Origin: Planococcaceae bacterium UBA3378
Lineage (GTDB): Bacteria > Bacillota > Bacilli > Bacillales_A > Planococcaceae
DNA length: 5,231 nt
Direction: 5' to 3'
NCBI GenBank assembly: GCA_002359075.1
Contig: DEQA01000028.1
Span: 1-5,231 of the forward strand
A model generated the notes under the pieces. The model was not told where the DNA came from. It ran no database searches and saw only the letters and a list, made by a program, of their open reading frames with translations. Of the stretch, positions 1 through 4,169 are shown piece after piece. The translations under genes were made by a program, and so were the position numbers. The number at the start of each line of letters is the position of its first letter. Positions within the stretch are counted from its first letter, which is position 1.

Positions 1-287
1 GAGAACGTAATGTGTAAGTAAAGACCAAACTCATGGTCCCCTTCTTTTAGCCAAAACTTGAACGATTCAGTTGTTGTTTTGCTGTTCGTTTCCCTTCCTA
101 TGTGTAAATAGTCAATAATGGAGGCATTGGGGTATTTGGATTTTGTATGTTCCAACGCCAGTTTCCCCCACTTGGCATACTCTGGTGTAGAGACTGTCTG
201 CTGTTCGGAATAGATGATGGCCGGTAGAAAGGTAACAGCAGCTCCAATTGCCACAACTGTTCCGAGTGCCAGTACTGTTTTTTTCAT
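1..287 (-). CDS. DUF3889-like (YqzG/YhdC-type) exported protein, 3' end outside window
   Basis: Starting at the ATG on 285-287, the first 95 codons are present and the frame runs off the left edge without a stop. The start is set by AAAAGGAG (299-306), 11 nt upstream. The product begins MKK, followed by a hydrophobic stretch at about residues 4-25 that looks like a signal peptide or N-terminal anchor, so the rest should lie outside the membrane. Residues 37-66 (YAKWGKLALEHTKSKYPNAS, then IIDYLHIGRE) and FKFWLKEG (76-83) with a later EFGLYLHITF resemble the small Bacillus DUF3889 family as I remember it (YqzG, YhdC). The molecular function of that family is not known to me. It is divergent from the lipoprotein gene at 485. 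Family assignment is from pattern recall, not from a search; that this is a real exported protein is more certain than the family name. Confidence 0.75.
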   Translation of the reverse strand, partial: MKKTVLALGTVVAIGAAVTFLPAIIYSEQQTVSTPEYAKWGKLALEHTKSKYPNASIIDYLHIGRETNSKTTTESFKFWLKEGDHEFGLYLHITF

Positions 288-400
288 GATGTGATCGACT
301 CCTTTTGATTAGCATGGAGTGATTCACAATAATCATACGAGGCATTTGATTTCTCTTTTTCCTGTGGAATTGCAAAAAAGTGAGCCATCTCTTTGTCATG

Positions 401-430
401 TTGAAAAAGAAAACTACCATAGTATATTAT
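401..430 (+). promoter_or_regulatory. SigA-like promoter for the lipoprotein gene
   Basis: TTGAAA (401-406) is followed after 16 nt by TATATT (423-428), or after 18 nt by TATTAT (425-430). Either pair is a good match to a vegetative promoter. It lies about 55 nt upstream of the preferred start at 485 and points towards it. The region between the two divergent genes (307-484) shows no other clear element. I could not find a convincing promoter for the minus-strand gene at 287: a TATGAT is present, but without a matching -35. Confidence 0.45.
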
Positions 431-484
431 TACATAATTATCCATCTGCGTGGTGGCAAATAACAAGTAGAAATGAGGATTGAG

Positions 485-856
485 ATGAAAAGAATACTCG
501 TTATGTTATGTACTGTGCTCTTTTTAGTCGGGTGTGTTGAGGCAACGACTGTAAGCTATAATGAGCCGGATAAAATACCGAGGAAAGTAGAAAAAGTCAT
601 CCAGCCTGAGGATACGCTTCAAATGATTCAAAAAAAGGAGGGACATTACTACGTCGTTTTCCAATCCTATTATGATGTGAACGTAAACTACGTAACGGGA
701 GAAGACACGATTGAGATCCATTTACATGAGCAGGTAATAGCTTATCATGATCGGCAAATGTATGTTTATGAGCTAACGGTGGACAATGGTCCTGAAATAA
801 TAGAAGTGTATCTAAATGGTGAAGCATTGGAATTCGATACTATCACTGACATTTAA
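485..856 (+). CDS. small predicted lipoprotein, function unknown
   Basis: The product is 123 residues from the ATG at 485. It opens with MKRILVMLCTVLFLVGC: a short basic start, a hydrophobic core and the lipobox LVGC, so Cys17 should be lipidated and the mature chain of about 107 residues held on the outer face of the membrane. An in-frame ATG at 473 would add four residues (MRIE), but it has no ribosome binding site. The ATG at 485 has a weak one, GAGG at 475-478, and gives a textbook lipoprotein signal, so I prefer it. The mature part is acidic and rich in beta-type residues, with a YYVVFQSYYDVNVNYV segment around residues 55-70 and a final VYLNGEALEFD. It suggests a compact beta domain, but I do not recognise the family. 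It has its own promoter (401-430) and no T-rich terminator of its own; the hairpin at 893-927 may serve it weakly. Confidence 0.82.
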   Translation: MKRILVMLCTVLFLVGCVEATTVSYNEPDKIPRKVEKVIQPEDTLQMIQKKEGHYYVVFQSYYDVNVNYVTGEDTIEIHLHEQVIAYHDRQMYVYELTVDNGPEIIEVYLNGEALEFDTITDI

Positions 857-892
857 AATACAATTTTAATACCCATCATTACACCTTCCAAT

Positions 893-927
893 AAAAAATG
901 AGCCTACCGTTTTAACGGAGGCTCATT
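893..927 (-). terminator. intrinsic terminator of the EamA permease gene
   Basis: AATGAGCCT (897-905) pairs perfectly with AGGCTCATT (919-927). After one bulged base the stem continues as CCGT (907-910) with ACGG (915-918), around a four-base loop. On the minus strand the stem is followed by TTTTTT (complement of 893-898), which gives a classical terminator three bases past the permease stop codon. In the plus direction the sequence after the stem is T-poor, so termination of the lipoprotein transcript here would be weaker. Confidence 0.85.
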
Positions 928-930
928 CAA

Positions 931-1803
931 TTAAGCATTAGCAATAGACTTTTTAAAGCTAGGCTTCACTTCTGCTATGATGATCGCAAGGAAGATGAGG
1001 AAGCAGCCGAAAATCATTCGGCCCGTCAAGATTTCATTCAAAATCAGAACCGAGCATAAAGTTCCGAAAATGGATTCTGTAGAAAGGATTAAAGCAGACT
1101 TCGTTGGATCAGCATATTGCATGCCGATATTTTGGCATACATAGGCAACAAGCGTACAGAATACAGCTAGATAAACAATTGTCATGATCCCTTCTGTGCT
1201 TACTGATGTAGGTACTTCACCAAGTGCTATAACACCGATCCAGCTTAAAATCGAAGCGGCGAAAAATTGGACGATTGTCAGCGCCAGCGCATCTTCCTTT
1301 TTTACGAATACGTTCGTATAAAAGATATCAAATGCAAAGGCAATAGCACATAGTATGGAAAGCATATCTCCGAAGTTTATTGTAAAAGAATCCTGCAGGG
1401 AGAGAAAACCGATGCCTATAATAGCAAACAAAGCAGCGGTAATTTCAAATCTGTCAAAACGCCGTTTATAAATCACATAAGCAATGATTGGCACGACGAT
1501 CACGTTGATAGCCGTTAAAAAGGCATTTTTTGAAGGCGTTGTATAATTAAGACCCAGCGTCTGCAACGCAAAAGCTGTGAATAAAATCGCGCCCAAAATG
1601 GAACCCTTCCAAAACACACTTTTTGAGACAAGCTTTAATTTTTTATGGAAAATAAGGGCTAATAATATCGTAGCCAGTGTAAAACGGAGTGCCATCAATT
1701 GGAGAACCGTCCAATGCTCCAGACCCATTGCCATGCCGACAAAGCCACTTCCCCACATAATGGCTGTTATGAGCATTAGGAGCTCGCCTTTATATTTCTT
1801 CAT
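931..1803 (-). CDS. EamA (DMT superfamily) permease
   Basis: The product is 290 residues, the usual length for a full two-repeat EamA transporter, and consists almost entirely of hydrophobic segments consistent with ten membrane helices. The first EamA repeat starts at once: WGSGF at residues 17-21 and the LRF arginine at residue 40 are family hallmarks. The second repeat starts around residue 145 (GDMLSILCAIAFAF). Near the C terminus, DPTKSALILSTESIFGTLCS followed by a glutamate in LNEIL matches the conserved end of the second repeat. Members move small metabolites, often amino acids or their derivatives, across the cytoplasmic membrane; the substrate cannot be told from the sequence. The ATG at 1801-1803 is preceded by AGAGAAGG (1810-1817) with 6 nt spacing. 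It appears monocistronic, with its own promoter and operator-like repeat at 1887-1930 and its own terminator at 893-927. Confidence 0.93.
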   Translation of the reverse strand: MKKYKGELLMLITAIMWGSGFVGMAMGLEHWTVLQLMALRFTLATILLALIFHKKLKLVSKSVFWKGSILGAILFTAFALQTLGLNYTTPSKNAFLTAINVIVVPIIAYVIYKRRFDRFEITAALFAIIGIGFLSLQDSFTINFGDMLSILCAIAFAFDIFYTNVFVKKEDALALTIVQFFAASILSWIGVIALGEVPTSVSTEGIMTIVYLAVFCTLVAYVCQNIGMQYADPTKSALILSTESIFGTLCSVLILNEILTGRMIFGCFLIFLAIIIAEVKPSFKKSIANA

Positions 1804-1886
1804 GCCATACCTTCTCTCTATGTACGATAACAGCAGCGCTATGTATTACTGGGTACTTCCATTTATCGCCGCTATCGCTTAAGTAG

Positions 1887-1916
1887 TTTCCTGTTACAAT
1901 TAATATACACAGGAAA
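1887..1916. promoter_or_regulatory. inverted repeat, likely operator of the EamA permease gene
   Basis: TTTCCTGT (1887-1894) and ACAGGAAA (1909-1916) are perfect 8-bp inverted arms separated by 14 bp. The predicted -10 of the permease promoter (1902-1907) lies between the arms. One arm falls in the promoter spacer and the other at about +1 to +8. A dyad centred on the start region is the standard geometry of a repressor site (TetR, MarR or GntR type). No regulator gene lies next to it, so the binding protein is unknown. Confidence 0.5.
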
Positions 1917-1930
1917 GTATAATAATTCAA
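1902..1930 (-). promoter_or_regulatory. SigA-like promoter of the EamA permease gene
   Basis: Read on the minus strand, TTGAAT (1925-1930) is followed after exactly 17 nt by TATATT (1902-1907). The predicted start near 1895 gives a leader of about 90 nt. Spacing and both hexamers fit a vegetative promoter, and no better candidate lies nearer the gene. Confidence 0.6.
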
Positions 1931-1957
1931 TGCTGTTTTTTGTACTTATCTTAAAAT

Positions 1958-2128
1958 TCAATCATTTATCTTTTCGTAGGAATTTTCCCAACTTAACGCT
2001 CTTCCCTTAAAATCTCCTGCAGTTAACCAAAAGCCTCTATGTGTGATGGATACACAAATCTTGTTTGCTTTGTAACCATACTGTATGAGGAAGAATACAC
2101 TTAGTCTTTTGAATGAAGAACAATATTA
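1958..2128 (-). other. protein-like open frame without a start codon in a gene-free stretch
   Basis: The 1931-2375 region has no convincing gene. Within it, the minus strand stays open for 55 codons between TAA (2126-2128) and TGA (1958-1960). It reads ...QYGYKANKICVSITHRG, then FWLTAGDFKGRALSW, then ENSYEKIND, which has the look of protein, but there is no ATG, GTG or TTG in frame and no ribosome binding site. A second frame of the same strand also reads as a short peptide from an ATG at 2079 to TAA at 2023 (MVTKQTRFVYPSHIEAFG). Two readable frames over the same bases argue for a decayed gene or a non-coding interspersed element rather than a working gene. I do not recognise a family. Confidence 0.25.
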
Positions 2129-2162
2129 TATGCTGCCGAACGTTGTTTTTTTAGGGAAGCCG

Positions 2163-2206
2163 TGTTTAAAAGCACGGAAAAATTCTACTGAAAGAATGTT
2201 TAAAAG
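2163..2206. repeat. spaced direct repeat TGTTTAAAAG
   Basis: TGTTTAAAAG occurs at 2163-2172 and again at 2197-2206, starting 34 bp apart. The first copy sits in the loop of a short hairpin (CCGTG/CACGG, 2160-2177). The repeat is short and AT-rich, so chance is a fair explanation. Confidence 0.3.
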
Positions 2207-2228
2207 TTTGATAATGGGTATTTATACT
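2199..2228 (+). promoter_or_regulatory. possible promoter upstream of the GNAT gene
   Basis: TTTAAA (2199-2204) and TATACT (2223-2228) are 18 nt apart and point to the GNAT gene, which would give a leader of about 165 nt. An alternative pair is TTGAAA (2239-2244) with TACTTT (2261-2266), 16 nt apart. Neither is strong, and in DNA this AT-rich such matches are common. Confidence 0.2.
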
Positions 2229-2292
2229 ATAGATTAATTTGAAAACCTTGTTTTGAACAATACTTTAAAAATGAAGAAAAAGTAAATACGTA

Positions 2293-2323
2293 AGAATAAA
2301 TTATTCTAAAAAATAATAGAATA
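2293..2323. repeat. two overlapping inverted repeats ahead of the GNAT gene
   Basis: AGAATAA (2293-2299) and TTATTCT (2301-2307) form a perfect 7-1-7 dyad around one base. The second arm is reused in another dyad, TATTCTA (2302-2308) with TAGAATA (2317-2323). Together they fill 31 bp located about 75 bp before the gene. This could be an operator. The sequence does not match the Fur, PerR or Zur consensus boxes I know, despite the 7-1-7 geometry. Confidence 0.35.
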
Positions 2324-2381
2324 GAAAAAAGGAACAGTATATACTTAATTCTTCTCACGTTCATTATAAGGAGAGATGGAT

Positions 2382-2388
2382 AAGGAGG
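2382..2388 (+). promoter_or_regulatory. ribosome binding site that sets the GNAT start
   Basis: AAGGAGG at 2382-2388 is an excellent site. It lies 8 nt before TTG 2397 and 11 nt before ATG 2400, both in the GNAT frame. The upstream in-frame ATG at 2376 has AAGGAG at 2368-2373, only 2 nt away, too close for normal use. This favours initiation at 2397 or 2400 and makes the first seven or eight codons of the longer frame untranslated leader. Confidence 0.65.
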
Positions 2389-2399
2389 ATAAATGCTTG

Positions 2400-2951
2400 A
2401 TGTACCTTAAATTAGTGAAGCACGATCAGAAATATGCAGAAGAGATGGCACGACTTACCTCTGATTTGCGGGTGAAAGATGCACTCGGATTAAATGATAA
2501 ACAAGTTTCCTTGGAGGGAACACGGAACTATATTGATTTTGTCCTGCATGAAGAAAAACACGGGAAGCAATTATCCAGAGTGATGCTGAATGAAGAAGGA
2601 CAATTAATCGGCGTTATTACATTAAAGTCTATTTCGCCTTATCGTAAAACGGCTCACATCGGTACGTGGATTGCTGCGCCGTACTGGGGAAAGGGATATA
2701 ATCAGCTGGCGAAAAAAATGATGCTAAAGATTGGGTTTGAGGAGCTGGGGTTGGAATATATATTTGCCGGAGCGACTGTTCATAATCTACGTTCACAAAA
2801 AGCACAAGTTAAGCTGCCTTATATGCTGATCGATGTAGGAGACCGGTTTCCGGATGAGCTCGAAAAAATCGAAGCAGAAACACGAAAAAAGTGTATCCTG
2901 AATGTGATTACGAAGGATCGTTTTTTACAGCATCTGCAATCCAGCAATTAG
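2400..2951 (+). CDS. GNAT-family N-acetyltransferase (RimJ/RimL-like)
   Basis: The product is 183 residues from ATG 2400; starts at TTG 2397 or ATG 2376 would lengthen it slightly. The fold order fits an acetyl-CoA-dependent N-acetyltransferase: a beta strand near the start (MYLKLVK), a helical part at about 10-55, strands around QLIGVITLK (68-76) and TAHIGTWIA (84-92), then the acetyl-CoA motif A, WGKGYNQLAKKM (96-107), with the pyrophosphate-binding GKGY at 97-100. NLRSQKAQVKL (129-139) corresponds to the family's N-x-x-S-x-x-x-x-x-K-L element, but the usual Gly-Phe after it is Pro-Tyr here. This kind of protein acetylates an amino group of a protein N terminus, amino acid, amine or drug; the substrate is not predictable from the sequence. 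It stands alone, and faces the convergent gene ending at 3040. Confidence 0.9.
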   Translation: MYLKLVKHDQKYAEEMARLTSDLRVKDALGLNDKQVSLEGTRNYIDFVLHEEKHGKQLSRVMLNEEGQLIGVITLKSISPYRKTAHIGTWIAAPYWGKGYNQLAKKMMLKIGFEELGLEYIFAGATVHNLRSQKAQVKLPYMLIDVGDRFPDELEKIEAETRKKCILNVITKDRFLQHLQSSN

Positions 2952-2976
2952 TAGGCTAATACAAGCTATTTTGAAT

Positions 2977-2999
2977 ACCTATCTCAATTAGAGATTGGT
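2977..2999 (+). terminator. weak hairpin after the GNAT gene
   Basis: ACCTATCTC (2977-2985) pairs with GAGATTGGT (2991-2999) with one mismatch around a five-base loop, 25 nt past the GNAT stop. The T-run that should follow is poor (GTTCATTC), so this is a weak or factor-assisted terminator at best. Confidence 0.35.
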
Positions 3000-3020
3000 G
3001 TTCATTCACTAGCGGAGGAT

Positions 3021-3041
3021 AAAACACCCCGGAGGATGTTT
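3021..3041 (-). terminator. terminator-like hairpin overlapping the stop of the 98-residue gene
   Basis: AAACA (3022-3026) pairs with TGTTT (3037-3041), and after one mismatch CC (3028-3029) pairs with GG (3034-3035). On the minus strand it is followed by TTTT. It overlaps the stop codon at 3040-3042. The 8-mer CGGAGGAT occurs twice here (3013-3020 and 3030-3037). The stem is short, so confidence is limited. Confidence 0.4.
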
Positions 3042-3336
3042 AATCTGCCAATAGCCGGTAAAGCTCATGTTCAATTTTTTCTTCGTAGTCTACAGTGTAT
3101 TTGGCTTCAAACTTTGTAATATTTTCTATTACTGTTGTCTCCGCATCATCAATACAAATATATCCGTTCTCCCCTTCTTCACTACGCAGCTTCCATTGTT
3201 CAAAATCCTTCGTCATATCAGGGGCTATGTTATTTTCCCCGAAGTAATCCAATACCCGATCAATCGATTTTCCAGGAAAGATCATTTCTTCTACTACTTT
3301 TCCTCTTTTTAATACTCTCAACGTTACTGTCATCAT
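3040..3336 (-). CDS. small acidic protein of unknown function
   Basis: The product is 98 residues from the ATG at 3334-3336. A second ATG follows directly (3331-3333). The site AGGAGG (3342-3347) is 5 nt from the first and 8 nt from the second, so the real start may be the second, giving 97 residues. The strong site, the terminator-like hairpin at the end and a sensible composition support a real gene. The chain is acidic, has no signal peptide or membrane segment, and is probably cytoplasmic. It begins with a strand-rich part (TVTLRVLKRGKVVEEMIF), has a central DFEQWKLRSEE stretch and ends in a charged helix (YEEKIEHELYRLLAD). I do not recognise the family. It is convergent with the GNAT gene. 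No clear promoter was found. Confidence 0.75.
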   Translation of the reverse strand: MMTVTLRVLKRGKVVEEMIFPGKSIDRVLDYFGENNIAPDMTKDFEQWKLRSEEGENGYICIDDAETTVIENITKFEAKYTVDYEEKIEHELYRLLAD

Positions 3337-3412
3337 GACAACCTCCTGTTTTATATGGGTTTAGCTCACTTTCTATTCAACTTCCTCATTGAGTGCAAGC
3401 TTAAACATACGT

Positions 3413-3428
3413 TTCTTTTATAAAAGAA
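3413..3428. repeat. 16-bp perfect palindrome upstream of the 98-residue gene
   Basis: TTCTTTTA (3413-3420) is followed directly by its reverse complement TAAAAGAA (3421-3428). It has no loop, so it is not a hairpin terminator. It lies about 80 bp ahead of the 98-residue gene and in the opposite direction about 160 bp ahead of the small membrane protein, so it could be a dimeric regulator site serving either. The centre TATAAA also resembles a -10, without a matching -35. Confidence 0.4.
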
Positions 3429-3479
3429 TTATTTTTGGAGGATTTTATCTAATTGTTAAAGTAATAAATAAAAGGAACT

Positions 3480-3605
3480 TTGCGAAATTTCTTCTCTAGA
3501 GAGCTTTTTAAAACGGACTTGTTTCAGAACGAAGAATTACTTTTATTGGAAAAATTTCAAGGAGAAGGAGAGTGCTGTCATATTCTATTTGTATATGCTC
3601 GTTAA
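3480..3605 (+). CDS. possible small frame overlapping the start of the membrane-protein frame
   Basis: From TTG 3480 the frame encodes 41 residues (MRNFFSRELFKTDLFQNEEL and so on, ending CCHILFVYAR) and stops at 3603-3605, overlapping the first codons of the membrane-protein frame. An AAAGGAA sits just before, 2 nt away, which is too close for comfort. Its amino-acid make-up looks natural. It could be the true N-terminal part of the membrane protein separated by a frameshift near 3585-3600, a separate coupled peptide, or chance. The adjacent frame is also open from 3472, so this short stretch gives little statistical support. Confidence 0.2.
   Translation: MRNFFSRELFKTDLFQNEELLLLEKFQGEGECCHILFVYAR
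3559..3570 (+). promoter_or_regulatory. double ribosome binding site without an obvious start codon
   Basis: AAGGAG occurs at 3559-3564 and again at 3565-3570. The frame that encodes the membrane protein has no ATG, GTG or TTG at normal distance: the nearest are TTG 3589 (18 nt after the second copy) and ATG 3595. GTG 3572 is well placed for the first copy, but opens a different frame that stops after 12 codons. An ATA at 3580 in the right frame is 9 nt away. Confidence 0.45.
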
Positions 3606-3801
3606 CTTGATTTTTATTATCGTGCAAGTAAAAGTCAGCGGGAAATATTTATATAAATATAGCTTTCTTATTACGGTTTGCTATACTTTTTGGGTAATAT
3701 TGGTCTCTTCATATGTAGATCTCATTGTAATCGGCTATCTTATCTGTCTTCTTTTTTGGAGCATGTCCATTGCTTGTTATAAAATGAGATACAGTTATTA
3801 G
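3589..3801 (+). CDS. small three-helix membrane protein, start uncertain, possibly frameshifted
   Basis: The frame from TTG 3589 gives 70 residues (from ATG 3595, 68). Three hydrophobic segments are visible, at about residues 1-14, 25-43 and 45-63, with basic residues between the first two (KVSGKYLYKY, 15-24) and at the end (CYKMRYSY). I do not recognise a family. The first helix is already under way at the annotated start, since the codons just before continue hydrophobic (IFYL), so the true start is probably further upstream or has been lost. A double AAGGAG at 3559-3570 supports translation somewhere here. The convergent hairpin at 3817-3851 lies just after the stop. It may be a working gene with an unusual start, or the rest of a frameshifted gene of about 108 codons starting near 3480. 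Confidence 0.45.
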   Translation: MYMLVNLIFIIVQVKVSGKYLYKYSFLITVCYTFWVILVSSYVDLIVIGYLICLLFWSMSIACYKMRYSY

Positions 3802-3816
3802 TAAAAAGAAGCAGAC

Positions 3817-3851
3817 AAAAAACACAGCACAGCCATTATGGCCATGCTGTG
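3817..3851 (-). terminator. strong intrinsic terminator (minus direction)
   Basis: CACAGCA (3823-3829) pairs perfectly with TGCTGTG (3845-3851). Inside, after a 2x2 internal loop, GCCA pairs with TGGC around a three-base loop. On the minus strand the stem is followed directly by TTTTTT (3817-3822). In the plus direction, after the small membrane protein, the following bases are CCGTCCTCTTATT, so it may also work weakly that way. Confidence 0.7.
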
Positions 3852-3882
3852 CCGTCCTCTTATTGCATGAGTGACGAAGTAC
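3817..3882 (-). ncRNA. candidate small RNA of about 65 nt
   Basis: A perfect extended -10 (3889-3897, minus) predicts transcription from near 3882. Only about 30 nt later the strong terminator stem begins, and its T-run ends at 3817. The interval has no worthwhile reading frame: ATG CAA TAA is the first, and a 15-codon frame (MAIMAVLCFLSASFY) that starts inside the stem would end beyond the T-run. A short promoter-to-terminator unit like this is the layout of a small regulatory RNA. The alternative is that the terminator belongs to the tiny frames at 3941-4137 and the promoter match is chance in AT-rich DNA. Confidence 0.3.
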
Positions 3883-3888
3883 TTTTGT

Positions 3889-3897
3889 ATTATATCA
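3889..3897 (-). promoter_or_regulatory. perfect extended -10 promoter
   Basis: Read on the minus strand this is TGATATAAT: the TGn extension followed by a consensus TATAAT. The -35 region is poor (TAGGTA at 17 nt spacing), which the extended -10 can make up for. It points at the candidate small RNA. Confidence 0.45.
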
Positions 3898-3901
3898 CGA
3901 A

Positions 3902-3923
3902 GAATAATATATACCTATTATTC
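3902..3923. promoter_or_regulatory. inverted repeat over the -35 region of the candidate small RNA promoter
   Basis: GAATAATA (3902-3909) and TATTATTC (3916-3923) are perfect 8-bp inverted arms around a 6-bp centre. The repeat covers the region just upstream of the extended -10, from the spacer to beyond -35, a natural place for a regulator to block or replace RNA polymerase contacts. The arms are all A/T except for one G/C pair, so chance cannot be excluded. Confidence 0.4.
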
Positions 3924-3940
3924 CTCTCTAATATGGCTAA

Positions 3941-4006
3941 TTAATTTTTATATATTTCCGCTGAAGAAAGCCAATCCAGGAGTTGCTGATAGGATAAATC
4001 CTTCAT
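3941..4006 (-). CDS. possible 21-residue peptide frame
   Basis: ATG at 4004-4006 opens the frame MKDLSYQQLLDWLSSAEIYK plus a final N, ending in TAA at 3941-3943. AAAGGA (4012-4017) lies 5 nt upstream, a fair ribosome binding site. The start overlaps the stop of the frame at 4003-4137 as ATGA, the usual sign of coupled translation. The peptide is amphipathic and looks helical. It has no recognisable family; it may instead be the frameshifted tail of the upstream frame. Confidence 0.25.
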   Translation of the reverse strand: MKDLSYQQLLDWLSSAEIYKN

Positions 4007-4137
4007 TCAAATCCTTTCTGCAAGCTTTGAAATAACGTTGAAATGTTTAGTAAGTGCTCTTCTTTAATGGTAAAGGCATAAAAGTACATCTGGCGGTTAA
4101 TTAAGTGTTCCAAAGCGCAGAAGGTACTGAGTTCCAA
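4003..4137 (-). CDS. possible 44-residue frame just past the dedA terminator
   Basis: From TTG 4137 the frame encodes 44 residues, with a natural-looking stretch LEHLINRQMYFYAFTIKEEH and then LLNISTLFQSLQKGFE, ending in TGA at 4003-4005. There is no ribosome binding site at the TTG, and the frame begins six bases after the T-run of the dedA terminator, leaving no room for a promoter except inside dedA. The remaining starts are an internal TTG and an ATG at residue 17. This could be the broken C-terminal part of a lost gene, joined by a frameshift to the 21-residue frame that overlaps its stop. The family is not recognised. Confidence 0.2.
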   Translation of the reverse strand: MELSTFCALEHLINRQMYFYAFTIKEEHLLNISTLFQSLQKGFE

Positions 4138-4142
4138 AAGTT

Positions 4143-4167
4143 AAAAAGCACAGGTTCCCCCGTGCTT
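4143..4167 (-). terminator. intrinsic terminator of the DedA gene
   Basis: AAGCAC (4146-4151) pairs with GTGCTT (4162-4167), and after a mismatch GG (4153-4154) pairs with CC (4159-4160). On the minus strand the stem runs into TTTTT (4143-4147). The stem ends two bases after the DedA stop codon. Confidence 0.8.
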
Positions 4168-4169
4168 GC

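Noticed and set aside
112..420. A 102-codon minus-strand frame over the DUF3889-like gene.
   Set aside because: It runs out of frame through the coding sequence of that gene, with an unlikely composition.
284..466. A 60-codon minus-strand frame whose TGA overlaps the ATG of the DUF3889-like gene (ATGA), as in a coupled operon.
   Set aside because: No ribosome binding site at its ATG or at internal ATGs, it crosses the divergent promoter region, and the DUF3889-like gene has its own AAAAGGAG. The overlap is probably chance.
1577..1882. A 101-codon plus-strand frame.
   Set aside because: It is antisense to the EamA permease gene and crosses its promoter leader; no ribosome binding site.
2160..2177. 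Hairpin CCGTG/CACGG as a terminator.
   Set aside because: Five pairs with an eight-base loop and no T-run on either side.
2293..2307. The 7-1-7 dyad as a Fur, PerR or Zur box.
   Set aside because: Geometry fits, but the bases AGAATAA-A-TTATTCT do not match those consensus sequences well.
2393..2410. A five-residue leader peptide (MLDVP) well placed behind AAGGAGG, just before the GNAT start.
   Set aside because: Too short to support, and the same ribosome binding site serves the GNAT starts at 2397 or 2400.
3036..3119. A 27-residue plus-strand frame preceded by GGAGG.
   Set aside because: The GGAGG is one or two bases from the ATG, too close, and the frame is antisense to the 98-residue gene.
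3067..3338. Two plus-strand frames antisense to the 98-residue gene.
   Set aside because: Phenylalanine-rich shadows of the real frame; no ribosome binding sites.
3490..3510. TCTCTAGAGA followed by CTTTTT as a terminator.
   Set aside because: The palindrome has no loop bases beyond CTAG, so a stable hairpin would be very short.
3798..3845. A 15-residue hydrophobic peptide frame (minus) with AGAGGA 9 nt upstream, reminiscent of a type I toxin.
   Set aside because: The start is buried in the terminator stem and the stop lies beyond the T-run, so a terminated transcript could not encode it whole.
3867..3944. A 25-residue plus-strand frame (MSDEVLLYY...).
   Set aside because: Composition is plausible, but there is no ribosome binding site or convincing promoter, and it runs through the opposite-strand promoter elements.
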